DNA of 38,400 bases, from positions 20,548 through 58,947 of the forward strand of contig MU128981.1 of the NCBI GenBank assembly GCA_014904985.1. The letters run 5' to 3'. Below the pieces are notes generated by a model. The model searched no databases. It saw only the letters and a list, made by a program, of their open reading frames with translations, and had not been told where the DNA came from. A program made the position numbers and the translations under genes. Below are positions 18,995 to 31,579 of this stretch, piece after piece; the stretch's first letter is position 1, and each line of letters starts with the position of its first letter. This stretch comes from Hydnum rufescens UP504 (taxonomy: Eukaryota > Basidiomycota > Agaricomycetes > Cantharellales > Hydnaceae).

Positions 18995-21900
18995 ATGGAT
19001 CAACTCGTCCAGCATTGCATGCAGGAGCTCTCTTATGACGGAGATTTCGGTAAGTGCTGCTTCAGACACATGGGTTACCCTTCTCGATTGGCAAACCGAC
19101 ATGGGTTCGAACCTTCTTGTGCACATATAGGTTGCAGCGCTTCACGTCTATCTACATTCATCGAGAGCTTCTACGATTCGGGCCCCAGTCCGTCTAGGCA
19201 GCTTGTCGATGATGCTTTTGTATCTTACGTGTGGAAGCTTGTGGTTCGACAACCTGGCATTCGAGTGGGCCTCCTGCCTCTTGGCGTTCCAGCCGTATGG
19301 GTGGCCCCTCAGGGCCACAGGGGGATAAAAGGCGTAGAGGAGGATGAGAATGATGCTTCTCGCAATCTCCATCCGATCCACGAGAACATCTTCACGACCC
19401 CGCTCCATCAGCTCAAAGGAAAGTATGGGGATCGATTGCACATCGCTTCTGATCCTAAAACCACTTTCGCCGTGATTACGGGGTCACATTCTCGAGTAAG
19501 TACTGTAGTTATCAGAGGCTGCATTGAGTAGAATATTCCACTGACACCAATACGACACTTCCATTCTACTTAGCCTTCCAAACTTAGTGGCATGGCGTAC
19601 ACTGCCTTGCAGTTAATTACGCGCTCTCGTGACAAAGGAATCGTGATAGACGACATTGCTAAAACAACCAGCTATAGTTCTGGAACTGCTTTCTATGTCG
19701 TCAAGGTACTGCAAGAGCTCAACTTAGTGTTCGTCTCATTCCATCTTGCTGAATCAAAGACAATATACTCATTGGCCTCGACTTTAATTATCATAAGTCT
19801 TAAGCTACGCACTGCGGGGCAATCCATGAACATCGCAATCCATCGTCACTTCTGGGAGCGCAGTCCCACTTGGCAGCGAATTCACGCCGAAGAGCTGGAA
19901 GCCGCCGAAGGTCCTGATGCTGAAAAAAAACAGCCAGGATCTGCTGAAAATGAAATAGACCCCGAGGAAGGAGCGGAAGAAGAGCCTAACAAGGTCAAAT
20001 TTGATCCCATTGACTCGCGATACCTTTCCAGCGCACCTCTGATAAGAAGCCGGATCGTCAAGTTGCTCAAGTCGACTAAAAATAGTATCCATGCGTATCC
20101 AAATCTATTACTTGCGATAGTGCGTTTTTCGACTTTCGCATTCTCTTGTAGAAATACGGCGATGACCGTCCGAATTCCAGGGTTGCATAAATCCGTCTCG
20201 AACCGATCGTCGTTTCTTCATCGTCCGCATTCGTGAAATGATTGCGGATGGTATCATAGAAAAAGTTTATGTTCCAGCCAAGATCGCTCCTGGAAAACAG
20301 CGAGGGAAGGACGTTCTTTGCGCGCGCCTTATCTCAGAAAGCGGGAACCCTTCAATAGCTTCACGAAATTTGGCAGAACGGGAAGATGCCGGAGATGCAG
20401 AGCTTGAACAAGGTTCTCGCCTCTTTCGTCAATGTGGCTCTCTTCGGGTTTCTGACCTGTTCCTTTGGATGCTGAAGCTTCTGCGAATCTTCCTCTCTGG
20501 AATGTCACTATCCACCGTCAAATACTTGCTCTATTAGAGGAGGCTGGTCAGGGAGGAATGACTCTCAACGTGAGGCTGCAAGTCCCATGATTCCAAACAA
20601 GCCAATTCACAAAGGGTTATGTCCTCACAATCTCAGGCCGTTTCGGATCGATTGGGGCATTTCGATAAGCGAACTATGGAACATCTTCTAATGAAATTCG
20701 CGAACACCTTTCCTCCACCTCATCTACTCGACTTCGGAGTGGTTGAAAATCTTCAGCACTATGGGCGAGAACGTCGACACGAATATTGGACCATCCCCTC
20801 CCTGCGATCTCTTTTCGCCAATGAGGGCCTAGAAGCGGACAGCGCCGAAAAGTTTCAAAAGGTTATGAACGCGGACATGTCTCGTGCGGGAGGGTTTGCC
20901 ATGTATGATGCTAGCGACTTTCACGATGGTTCGGATCGCATGCTTGGCGAGTTTGTGGACAACTTCAACCGGTCCACTTTCAGAAAGACCCCCACCAAAC
21001 GGCCTCGTGTTCCTAAAAATCCTGTGCGGGCCGATGGCACAGTCGTCATTGGGCGACCGAGGAAGGAATGGTCGCTCAAGCGAACAACAGAGGAGGCTGG
21101 CATCCGCGATGCCGACCCGGAGGTTATACAACCGACGAAGAAGCGCGCTCGCACGAAGATCACGCAGCCCGCGAGCAACAACGAAGAATCCTCGAGAAAA
21201 CGTGGCCGTCAATCAAAGCAGTCGAGGGAACCTCGCGCCCCGGCACAACCTGAAGTTGATGATGGCACAATTACTTCTACTTCTAGAGCTAATGAAAAGT
21301 CAGCTTCATCGCGATCGAAAGCAGCGTCTCGGAAGATTGCGCCTGCGCGTACATCAGATCAACTCGACTCCGACCCAGAAGTTCTTCCTACAACATATCA
21401 AACTCAATCCAAGGACCCAGTTCCTTCTGTGAGCGGTGACATAGCTCCCCAGGATGTGGGCGTGACTTCACTGCAAGCCCCAATGCCTGACCTCTCTGCC
21501 GAACCGATCGCAGAATTATCACTTGAGCAGTCAGGAGGGGTGAATGAAACGACTGTGAGTCGCGTCCTGAGCATCTACTCTTCACGCTAATTCTTATTTT
21601 CTCCCAGACCTCTGGTATCAAGCGCCGATCAAGTCGTCTCGTGAGAGAGCAACCCGTGACGAAGAAGGTTAAACATTCCGCTCCACCTCCCACGGTGCTG
21701 GGTGCGGGTCCTAGTTCAGAGCGAGCCGAAGTAATGATAAGCACGTCACTCGATCAAGAAGTTCAGGCTTCCGCAAAGCCAACCACTGCGCCGATCAAGA
21801 AGAAAGGTGCGTTCGCGCGCAGTCCAATGGTGAAAACATCGCCACTGAACTCCCCTGAATAACCATTCAGCAAATGTACCAGACAAGCGCGTTAACGTGA

Positions 21901-24900
21901 CTTCAATGCGCCGTCAGAATGAGGTTCTACGGATCCTGAAGGAGATGGGCGGATGCGCAAACATGACAACCCAAGAGTTGCAAGACAACCACACAAAACA
22001 TCTTGCGGTCCTTGCCGAACGTGGCGAACACACGAGCGCGCCACCTGGAACGTTGATTGACAAACGTACCTTGAAGCTTACAATTGATGCGCTTGAGGAC
22101 CGGGGCAGCATCAAGAAGACGACTGCAATGGTTCGCACTGCAAATGGGATTCCAAAGCCAAGTATCGTCATCTCGCTGCCGGATCTTGATCCTGAAGTCT
22201 TGAAGCAATACATCGTTTCTCTTGATGGCATGCTCACGTATCGTCCCCCGGGAACCCGAAGAATGTCGGACGCCGTTGAATATGGAATTACTGTGAACCA
22301 GCGTGGACGAACATTAGCGGATCAAATGCCTGTGCCAAAGCGTGCTCGTCTTGATGAAGCTAGTGACCCCGACGATATGCGAAAGCTAATTCTCGGGGAA
22401 CAGCGTGTCATCATACAATCGGCTGGATTCCTCCTTGGTCGCTTTGCTAGGGCACGAGAACTCCACATGTTCCTTCTCAGCCGGATGGAGGACGACACCC
22501 GTCAGTCGCAGCGCTTTGTTTCAACTAACAACCGTATCTTCGAAATAAAGTACTTATGGGAAGATATCCCTGTCGGCATGTACTGCGCCATCAACTCCGT
22601 TATTGCCATTCATGAGCCCCTCATCGAATATTTGTCGTACGAAAGCAATCGATGGGTTCCGTGTAGCAACCTTCCGGGCAATTTGAAAGAGGTTCTTGGT
22701 GTTGGGCGGGCAAAAAGCCGCAAAGCAGCCAGGTCAACGCTGGAGTTGCTTATCCAGCTTGGGGTTCTAACTCCTCTCACTCCTTCGACGTCCTCCACAC
22801 CTCTAGTAACCTGCGCTCCCAATGGTTTGCATCCAACATCATTCGATTTATACACGGACAATGCCATGATGCCGCTATACGGGATGTTCAACGAGAAGGC
22901 CTCCATTTACCTCTTCCAACTTTCCGAAGAATCCCCTCCCTTGGCTGCCATACATGATGTATCCACCGCAGAAGAGCGAAGCCTTTACTGGCAGATCCTT
23001 CATGATGCCTCGAACATTTCCATAGAACCAACCACCCTGACTCCTATTCCCAACGGTCCAATATTTAGCGGGGGGATAGAATTCATTCGGAGTATCAGAA
23101 AGCCATTTTCTTGGATCTCTTCATATGCACTATCACCTCTACAATGTCGATTCCTCACTTCCTTAATCGACCCTGCTACTGGTGCAAACCCAGTGGAAGA
23201 CGAGGGTGTGCTTGACTCTGCTTGTTACGTCACTGGTGCCCACCCGATACTATTCGTTCATATCTGGAGACGCAATCAGCGCACACCAAGCGAGCCATTC
23301 GACGGATCGCAAGGCGTGCAACCAGGAAGGTAGAAGAACGCGAGAAGCGGGCGGAAGCCAAACGTATCTTAACATCCAAAGCTTTGGAGGCGAAACAGCG
23401 GGTGGAAAGAATCTGGGTGGAACTTCTAAATCGAGTCCATCCCACCCCACTCACCGCCGAGGAGCATAACCGTCTCTCGACAATTCATCAGTCGTTTGTT
23501 AATTCTGCTGGTCGCCTCGGAGGCGCACGGGATGAGAATAAACTCAAAACTGAGATATTGGCAGCTCTCGAGGCCGGTGGTCGTCGTGGACCTGGATCTA
23601 TTCCTGCCGAAGTCAGTGCCAGGTTGCGTTTGGCAGCTCCGAGAATGGCACCCCGAATTTCGGGTGCTGGTAAAGTCAAAACATCTACCAAGTCTGTCTA
23701 TGATCTCGTTCAGCAACAACAACCCCGTGAGCCAATTCTTCGGAAGTCAAGGAAAGTCAGGAAGAGGACCGTGGAAGGGACCAGAGGTGATCAAAGTTTT
23801 ATTGAATTTTTCGAATCTCGTGAACTTATGATGCGGGAACGTAGGAGAATCTACTACCGAGCAGAAGGAGGAATACCCCTCTCGCAGCCGCAGAGGACGT
23901 TTCGTATGGACCGAGGATTATGACGAATTGGCTCGTGATGCAGGGGTGGTCCTCCAGGCTAGATGTCGGCAGCATGCGCGGATCGATTGGAGTCCTCTCG
24001 CCATCGTATTCCCTGGAGCAGACCGGAATAGTGTCCGCAGTCGGATTCATCGGTTGCTGTCGGTGTCTGAAGCTTATACAATTCGCTTGGAAAAAGCTTG
24101 GACCGAATTATGGGTTGCACATTGCGGGACTGTTGAGCTCCCGGATGATGACCCTGATCGTACGAATGATTTCGATATCCTCGCACACATCACATTTCTC
24201 CGCCGTCATATTGACAAGAACGCTATGTAGGTTAATTCCTCTTCAGGAACATATTGTCATCTTATGCATTTCTATTTCCAGTCGAGCAGGACTCATGAAT
24301 GATGTCACTGGCGTGTCCACTCTCGTGATACCATCGTCGGTCTCTGCCATATATGAACAATTCGATGTCTCTATATCAACAGATGATTCGGAATCTAAAT
24401 ACGAATTCTTCTTTAATACTGCAGGGGATGAAACCCGAGAAAAGACCCTCAGAATGGAACCGTTCGTCGTCGCCCCTGGGAGGGGGCATATCTCCCAAAA
24501 GTCGGAGGAGGATTCGATCGCCCATGCTAAAGCCTTGATTAAGGTCCATTCATTCTTTTCAAGATGCCGTCTATAATGGATTCTGAGCTTTTCGATAATG
24601 TAGATGACGATATCCACTCCCGAGGACGTGTTCGATGGACAGGTTGCCGAAAATCTGCTCAAACATATCGATCCTGCAGAACTCCGTACCGCCAGTCACG
24701 AGATGCGCAAGGATGAGGTATTGGCCTTGGTCACATCCGACAGCAGCAAGCCGAAACCGGGTCGAGCCTTCAAATACCAAGATTGGTGCGCCGAACGGCG
24801 ACATCACTTTCTGCTTGTTGAATGGTTTGTCTGATTTATGCGATAGGCAAGCCTCTGGGATTTATGGCTTTCTCCCGAAGAATTTCTATCGCGATGCTGG

Positions 24901-26211
24901 TAGACTAGAAGACGAGGTGTTGGCGACGGATGATATTTGGAGTGACTGGTCGCCGTTAGCCAGTGATGGTAATACTGCAGCATTCCTTCAGCTCATCTCG
25001 GATAACAGAGTAAGGCCATTTCATCCCCTCTGTCGAGTCCCGCGCTGACACCTCATCTATAGCTCGAGCTCGATCTCGATCTTCCCATGCTAGAAAACCT
25101 GAAGATTGCGTCTTCCGGAAACAGTAGGAAACTCGGTCAGTATTCTGTGGTTGCATGGTGTCCACGGAATCTGCTTAATTTTTCATGAATTAGACGACGA
25201 CCATATCGAATGCACGGTATTGTATCGTCTTCGCGAGGAACCGTTTGCACCTTCTCCAAGCTCCTCCCCCCTTGCTCGAGATACAGATTTACCCAAAGAT
25301 TTGTCACCTCTGCCCTGTGTCGTACCGCACCGCCATCGGAGCGATATGCAACCTGCGGCATGCGGTTTGGACGTCGAATCTTCGTCCGACGGAGGCCTTA
25401 TTGATTGTGAGACTTGTCTGCAATTGTCTCGAAACCATATGATTCTGCAGGGTGATGCAGAGAGTTCAGCTGTATCCGCTGTGCTTGACGCTGTGATATC
25501 CGCGGGGTCGGAGGGTGTTCCCAAGCAACGCATTCCCGTGAGTGCTTTGTTGCTTTCTTTATTCCCTATTGTGCTCAAGCCGGAGCAGGTCAAGTGCGGG
25601 ATTCTACCTGGAGCTATCGATGGTATCATTCGTCTCCTTTGTTCTGCCCAGACCCCTTTGGTGTTCTGGGGAGGATACAAGGCATTACCAGTGCTGGTTG
25701 CTGCGCAGTTTGCGTATGCATGGGCGGCGAGAATAGAAGTGACAAGTCAAAATGCTCCCGTGATCGATTATCCTGAAGATTCCGCGGTGGACGTCAGCGA
25801 ACGTCGCATTAGGCTAGTTCTACCCCGAAGGTGGAGAGATATATACGGCAACAAGTTGATACATGTTTTCGACGCGGCTCAAAAGGCAGTTCTTAGCTGG
25901 ATTTGGGGTAGGCCCGGGATCCCGGAGGTATGTATACCAGTGACCACGCACTACTCTCGTTGCTAATGAGATTCCTATCCCCATTATAGTGGGACCTCTC
26001 TTTGCGAATAAGATTGTTGTATGACCGACAGGAACTACGGGAGTTGCTCGAAAGGCTCTCTTCAGAGGGATACCTTAAGGTGAAATACGATGAAAATATT
26101 CACACAGAGGCCCCCAGCGCAGGGGTAGACTTTGGGGCGGCGGATGAGTACGAGGCGAGGAGGGCATATTGGTTTGTTTCAAATGGTAGTGAATCGTGGT
26201 ATCGGGTTTGA
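18995..26211 (+). CDS. TFC3: TFIIIC largest subunit, B-block binding (tau138/GTF3C1-like)
   Basis: TFIIIC binds the B box of tRNA genes and recruits TFIIIB and Pol III; this subunit contacts the B block. Seventeen exons: 18995-19049, 19131-19495, 19574-19728, 19798-20119, 20181-20412, 20478-20569, 20637-21554, 21608-21806, 21871-23205, 23280-23786, 23845-24226, 24282-24543, 24604-24785, 24847-25009, 25063-25135, 25194-25927, 25990-26211. They total 6198 nt (2065 aa) with every junction in frame. A B-block winged helix lies at about 141-192 (AYTALQLITRSRDKGIVIDD). Then come INPSRTDRRFF, HFDKRTMEHLL, an AT-hook-like GRPRK near 550 in a basic linker, a second winged helix at about 790-865 (VLRILKEMGG) and the WTEDYDELARDAG block. 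Yeast Tfc3 is about 1160 aa and human GTF3C1 about 2100, so the length fits. Identity rests on remembered family patterns; the intron 24544-24603 has a weak donor (GTCCAT). Confidence 0.9.
19104..19113 (+). promoter_or_regulatory. B-box-like sequence in intron 1 of the TFIIIC gene
   Basis: GGTTCGAACC lies in the 81-bp first intron. It fits the Pol III B-box core GWTCRANNC completely and matches 10 of 11 positions of GGTTCGANNCC. The flanks do not fold into a tRNA T-arm (only one Watson-Crick and two G-U pairs) and there is no A box at a tRNA-like distance, so it is not a tRNA gene. Binding by TFIIIC is inference. Confidence 0.4.
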
Positions 26212-26956
26212 ACATTTGTCTTGGTTTCCTGGATTTGGATGTATTGTCTTCCTTGTATCTGTATGATTAGACAACATGGACAGTTCAGGAGGATGCAAGT
26301 GATATCCCTAAAACTGACTGTGGTAAACCTGCCACCGAACGACAGTAATATCCCACTAGCAGTTCTTAACTACAAGAGCACATGAAATGATCAAGAAGTT
26401 AACCAATAATATGTACCCTGTCCACCACAAGCCACATTGTGGCCTAGATTTGGCCCATTTAGGTCCCACACCCTAGCGATGGACCCTATGTCTGTTGCCG
26501 CTGTTACATATTGGAGCCCAATTGCCACCTCTCACGCATCGCTTCCAGACTTGCCACAAAATGGTGTGCGGCTTATATTAAATTCATGTGGCGCTTAAGG
26601 TACATAACTTGCCTCCCTTACCCTCCTCCCCTCCACAAAGAAGGGAGGAGCAATCCAGCACCACGGTCAATCAAATGCAGGGTCACTCTGACCAATTCAT
26701 TAAGCCAAGCCATAATGGGCAGCAGAAGAGCTAGGATTCCCCGACCAGCGCCGCAGTGCCACATTATTCCGTTATGATGTCCAAAATCATCATATCAAAA
26801 GAACACGCAGGACTTCATGCCACATTCTTCATTTCAACATGGAAAAAATATACGCTACAGTGGGAAGAACGAGTGGGACGTGTGAGCAGGAAGAGCAAGG
26901 AAAGGACCCTGTGCTATATTCCATCATTGGGTTTAAGCGAAATACAGAATTATTAT
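26212..26956. other. Intergenic region, no gene seen
   Basis: Between the converging ends of the TFIIIC gene and the DUF6593-like gene. Short frames here have no recognisable content; the frame 26756-27139 on the plus strand is antisense to the last DUF6593-like exon. Confidence 0.6.
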
Positions 26957-27809
26957 TCAAAAAGTGTGGCCCCATTTGAGGCGCCAGAGGTGGATGAGCA
27001 ACATGCAGACGAGGTCATCCATAATTGCCTGTCCTCCGGGAGTGACAGTGAGACTCTTGGAATTGGCGGCCCATGTTGCGATAGATCCCCTTTGGATGAA
27101 GAGCGTGGGGGGTGGGAAGCACTGTCGAAAAGGGATTGAGGGGGGAGGGGGCGGTGGCGTACATCATGTCAGTGAGACTGATTCCACTGGCTCAGGAAGT
27201 TTCGCTTACCTCGAGATCTCGATCATCCGGTCCTGCCTGTTTCCATTTGTACTCGGCGCCATCAGAAGCAACGAACTTCCGGGATCTTCAACAGTCCAAA
27301 CAGAATCGCCATGACACCAATAAACGTAATGATGAGTCCCCTTGGGGAAAGAAAGGGAGGCGGGTGGTGTGGTGGTGATGAGAGGCTCACTTGCTCTCTG
27401 CTCTAGATTTCCTGAGCATATCATTGAATTCGACGCCTGGTTTGTTTTCGAACCAGACAATACCGTGACGTTTGTTGGGTTTCCACTCCAGTCTGCAGAA
27501 TTGTTGAGGAAAAGGAGGATTCGCGCTCAAGTTGACCTTGAAGCAATATGTATTGAGAGAGAAAATGCTGTATATCCAATCTCGGGTATTTCGGTTTGGA
27601 ACTGAGGTCGCGCGATCCGGAAAGGGAAGGATAGGCAAGTGGTGAGAACCGGTGGGCCATTGGGAGGAAAGATTAAATGCAGAATAGAAACTTGTCTTTA
27701 CATAGTATAGACACTGTTTTTCTTCGCCCCGCCACACCCAGGCGGAGCAATTGCGAATATCGTGATCTTCACGAGGGAACTCCCACTCGAGTCTGATATC
27801 ATGGGCCAT
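26957..27809 (-). CDS. DUF6593-like small protein
   Basis: The function is unknown; I know DUF6593 as a basidiomycete family of small proteins, often multicopy. Three exons (27391-27809, 27210-27285, 26957-27121) sum to 660 nt, 219 residues, all junctions in frame. The family features I recognise are CRLEWKPNKRHGIVWF, then KFVASDGAEYKWKQAG spanning the exon 1-2 junction (the [FY]-x-[AG]-x-DG-x-x-Y-x-W motif), and a C-terminal helix-rich end SLTVTPGGQAIMDDLV ending RLKWGHTF. Exon 1 might hide an extra in-frame intron around 27600-27700, because a GTAAAG donor and a CCTCAG acceptor are present there. Start chosen at the Met before AHDIRLEW; an earlier in-frame Met at 27893 is possible. Confidence 0.6.
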
Positions 27810-28223
27810 CGTTTGCGGCGAATTGCAAGGCTCGAGTGGACGACTGGGAGGAAGATTGAGGAAAAAGAACAGATACTGTAATCGACTGTGCAAATTGAGG
27901 TAGTTTGCTTCCTTATAAAACTGTCGAATTGAATAGTAGAGTATATCCAGCCGCCACCTAAGCAGTGCCTTTGGTTAAATGAAAGGAAAAGCCGATAACA
28001 ATAATGGCGTCTAGTTTGGGTCCGGGAAGCGTTGAGGCTGCAGGGCAGCTATCAGGAGCAGACTAGAAGATGCCAGTGACCGAGGGCGTATACGCGATCA
28101 AGGGGATTCTGGGGGCGTACGAGTGTGTCAGGGTCACCTAGACTACAATAATGACATCTCAGTGGCCGGGCTGGTTGCGATCGTAATGAGGGAGGAAACG
28201 AGGTCAATGTCGGGGAGCGAAGC
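27810..28223. other. Intergenic region, no gene seen
   Basis: Between the start of the DUF6593-like gene and its possible degenerate relative. A 23-codon frame starting at 28070 (MPVTEGVYAIKG) is open but too short to interpret. Confidence 0.4.
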
Positions 28224-28470
28224 TTGGAAGAGGCTTATCCGTCGCGGGAGAGGCCGGTCCGATGGTTGCGCCTGGATACGCTCTCTGGAAACGAGGCGGA
28301 ATCCAAGGATGTCGTCCTCGGGGCTTGTGCTGTTTCGTTTCGTTCATGTCAAACTCTTTGGTCCTCGGCATTCCGGGCGAAATCTTGGACCTGCATCCTG
28401 AGGGTGGCCATATGGCCATCATGATGGCAGTGTGGGTGCAGCGGAACTTACCAGCTGCCTATAAACAGCT
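28224..28470 (+). pseudogene. Possible degenerate DUF6593-like copy
   Basis: Pieces in three frames resemble the C-terminal half of the family: RPVRWLRLDTLSGNEAE in one frame, FRFVHVKLFGPRHSG in another, and GEILDLHPEGGHMAIMMAVW in the third. The last fits the L-x-[IL]-x-PEG-x-HM block near the DUF6593 C-terminus. Joining them needs at least two 1-nt shifts with no room for introns, so I read it as a decayed copy lying head-to-head with the intact gene. Evidence is from memory of the family and moderate at best. Confidence 0.35.
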
Positions 28471-29698
28471 GGGGACCTGGGGCAGACCGTGTCACGAGTC
28501 CCCAGGCCAGGGTGGCAGAGTGTCTGTCAGCACCCAACGAACGCTGACACTAACGTTTCTATTGCGAATTCCGATGGAACTCGGGGGTGTGGAGGGTGTG
28601 TTCCCCTTACCCTTGATGTGGTTGGTAATCGTGATGGCTAATCTTCCTGTTACCTACTTGATCTAAAATTCCCAATGGCCTTGCCGGCCTGTCAGAGTCT
28701 TACTCCCTGGCCATGAGACAAAAGAATTTCGTCGGAAGCTGGGAGGCCCGCAGCACAAAACCGCTTCAATATACTTGTCTTCAAGAAGAGCAAATATGTC
28801 GCTCGGTGGGACAGACGGCAGCATGGAAGCCAACAGACCTGTAACACACCGAGCGGACAGATCCTAGCAGCAGGATATATCTATTCTTGAGCCCCAAGTC
28901 CCAGGGCCCTGGGAGAGCCCACAATGAAATAACAACAGTCATTCAATGGGAGGACACAAAGAAGCCAAACGCCGCGAGGTTTATGGCGAAAAAGACATGT
29001 GCCTATGTTGCGTGAGTGGTAACAATCTTCAGGCATCCAAGTCAAAAAATCGTCAACTCAAACAAGACAATAGCAAACAACCAGCCGGTACGTGTACGGG
29101 GGTGCTTCGAAGAAGATAGGACCCACGCACACGCCTCATTGCATCAGAATCGTACACGCCCTGCCGACCCAATCGGTGAAGAACAGGGCAAATGTTACCA
29201 CTCTCTTCTAAATTATCATTGACTCCCAAAGAGATTCGGCTATCAGAGAACGTCAGCCTCGGCACACTGTCAATCACGCTCCAATAGACTCCAAAATGGA
29301 GTCAGCGTGGAGAATATTGGTGGGATTTCCTGCCTAGGATTCACGGCGGACGCCGAGCCGCCGATGGTCACGTTCTCTGGTCACCATCAAGGTCCCTCCG
29401 CAGGTTTGAACGATTAACTATGGCTTGAGCTGTGCGGAATTATTGGCGGATATTTATAGCAGGAATCTGTACCTTGGAATTCCAGACGTTATATGAAATT
29501 TCTCTGAACTTGGTACTTTACTTTCGCGTATATTTTTCTCTGCTCAATTTCGGGTGCAGTGCTTAGCAGCATCGCTTGTGTTTCCGACTGTGGTTTCGTG
29601 AAATCCCATGCCAAACTATACAATCGATATCAGCAATTGAAATCCTGGTACCGGGAACTAACCCCGACAGACGGCCCCGGAATTGAGACTGGAGAATC
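28471..29698. other. Intergenic region, no gene seen
   Basis: About 1.2 kb downstream of the Set5-like gene. Open frames are short and show no recognisable content. CAGCTG occurs twice 14 bp apart (about 28451-28470), flanking CCTATAAA. Confidence 0.5.
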
Positions 29699-31437
29699 CT
29701 ACACCCCCAAGAACCCTCTTAGTTCATCCTCAAGCTCCGCTTTTTGCTCCACCCCTCCGCCCGCTGCCTTGCTGCTCTCAGCTTCCTGCACACACCGCGC
29801 GCAAAGGCATGTCCCAAAGCCCCACTCCTTCAGCATCCTTCGGCGCGTCCATACATCCTGGCTCGGATCGACGTAGCTTACCACGAGCTCTTCCCCCTCT
29901 GGTATCGCGCTCTTGGCAATGATAGTGATACGTGGGGTTTGGTTTCTTGTAATGTGCCGTACGGAAACGTTTGGCGTGCATGAGTGGTTGAGATGCGAAT
30001 GAAAAACGTACAAGCCTCCGTGTGCCTCCATGTCTATACGTCGCAGCCACGATGTTAATGCCGGTATCAACGAAGAAGAAGGGAGGCGATGGGATGGATA
30101 TTTCAGGGTGACGCACTCAGACTCATCTTGCCCAATCCCACGAGGAATTGATCGTAACCAAACAATTCATCCTCGACTCCAGGCGGAAGGGCGATGCTCT
30201 TCCCCTTCAGCTTTTGCAACTTCTTGGCATAAACTGGGTCCGCCGGCTTATACAACGCCTGGACGAATAGCGTGTGCGTTCGTTTCCACAATGCGCGCGA
30301 GGACGCGTCACCCGCCTGCCTGCTCCACAGTATCAGCCACATATTACCAAGTCCCAGGAGATCAAACCCCGATGAACCCCCTCGGATGAGATCGGAGGTG
30401 GGGGAAGGAAGTATATGCACACCAATTAGCCAACACCCTCACGCGCTTCTCGAGGCTCAGGGCTGCCAGGCCACGCAATACCTCGAGCATATCGTAAAGT
30501 TCTTTATTTGTCGAGTCCACGCCTTTCACAGCATGGCTTAAGATGAGCGCGACGAAGAGCGCCCATGCATAAGGGGCTTTCCATTGTTCCTTGCGGACCT
30601 GTCATTCCCAACAAAGTAAAACGGATAATGTTAACCCCATGCATGCCAACAATTTCAAATCACTGAGGGAAAAAAAAAGTCCCCACATGCTCAAGAAACG
30701 GTACGGCGGCTGGATTCTGTGCTGGGCAGAGAAATGCGTGTGCGGGCGCACCCCTGGCGTGGCAGAGTCGATTGCAGAACATGGCGGAGCATTTGCATGG
30801 CATAGGTGGAGTGATCGACAGAGATATTGGGCGCGTGCAGTACATGCATGCGTGGGCCCCACGTTGGAGCTCTTCTAGCTCCCTGTCAAATTTGCAATGG
30901 ATCCAGAGAATGCGGAGGCATAAGCTCGAGGTTTTAGTACAAGTTTTACAAAAGGAGCGAGAGAATGGAGACGAACAAAAGGGGACAGGAACGGGGGGGA
31001 GAACATGATGCAGGGTCGAGCACGCACCATTCAGGACACATTACGAACGGGTCTTCAACCCATATACGTTCACCTTCTGCCACAAGCTTGGTGGCAACGA
31101 GACCTTTCCCTTTCTCCCTTCCGAAATCAGCTACTTTCACGCTGTTTGTCCATTTCGAGGGAGTGAGATGCTCGACCATGCGAGAAGTTGGGTATTCGTG
31201 CGATGATGCATCGCCGTCGTTGTTCGATACTGAAGGTGTAATTGTATTGGATGACGCCGAAAGACCTGCTTTTTGAAGGACCTTGCGTAATCTCTTTTCT
31301 GATACGGTCCAGTTCGAATTCGCTTCTAGCAAAAGAGACAGCAACCTCGGAGCGCCGAGTGTAGGATAAGAAATCCGCAGCGACCGAGCAGCGTTAGTTA
31401 GGTCATCCTCCGAGGGCGAGATCACATTTTCAGCCAT
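29699..31437 (-). CDS. SET5: MYND/SET lysine methyltransferase, Set5-like
   Basis: A predicted protein-lysine methyltransferase using S-adenosylmethionine; yeast Set5 methylates histone H4. Five exons (31028-31437, 30687-30882, 30423-30598, 30117-30319, 29699-30033) total 1320 nt and encode 439 residues in frame. The N-terminus (about 10-60) is a helical segment seen in Set5 orthologues (LRISYPTLGAPRLLSLLLEA). The SET domain begins near 100 with GREKGKGLVATKLVAEGE, is split by a MYND-type zinc finger (C-x2-C, C-x-C, FC-x3-C, H-x3-C at about 145-195), and resumes with NHSCTPN (344-350), GEELVVSYVD and the post-SET cysteines of GTCLCARC. The donor of intron 2 (GTGGGG) is weak. Divergent from FES1 with 142 bp between starts. 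Set5 versus another SMYD-class enzyme is a judgement. Confidence 0.85.
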
Positions 31438-31579
31438 TCCTTAGACACCCAATGCCGCCCTATGTGGAGCCTGGATTGGGGCTATCTTCCAGAACGGTGT
31501 GGATATTGTCTATTACAAACGAATTTTTCTATTGCACAGCCTCATCCCGAAGTTGGTCCCAACAGCTCAACAGGCTCCG
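31438..31579. promoter_or_regulatory. Shared 142-bp promoter with a heat-shock-like element
   Basis: Lies between the Set5-like and FES1 starts. TTCCAGAA at 31487-31494 fits TTCnnGAA, two inverted units of the Hsf1 heat-shock element, 86 bp upstream of the FES1 start. A canonical element has three units and the third is not evident. FES1 is a known Hsf1 target in yeast, so the position makes sense, but binding is inference. Confidence 0.4.

Noticed and set aside
19081..19130. tRNA gene around the B-box-like sequence
   Set aside because: The T-stem does not form beyond one Watson-Crick and two G-U pairs, and no A box or acceptor stem is present.
26756..27139. 127-residue plus-strand frame
   Set aside because: Antisense to the last exon and an intron of the DUF6593-like gene and without family features.
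28070..28141. Short frame MPVTEGVYAIKG resembling the start of a ricin-type lectin
   Set aside because: Only 23 codons, no QxW motifs, and no continuation after splicing that I could find.
29559..30541. Several plus-strand frames of 80-119 residues
   Set aside because: They are antisense to exons of the Set5-like gene, whose five exons join in phase and carry MYND and SET motifs.
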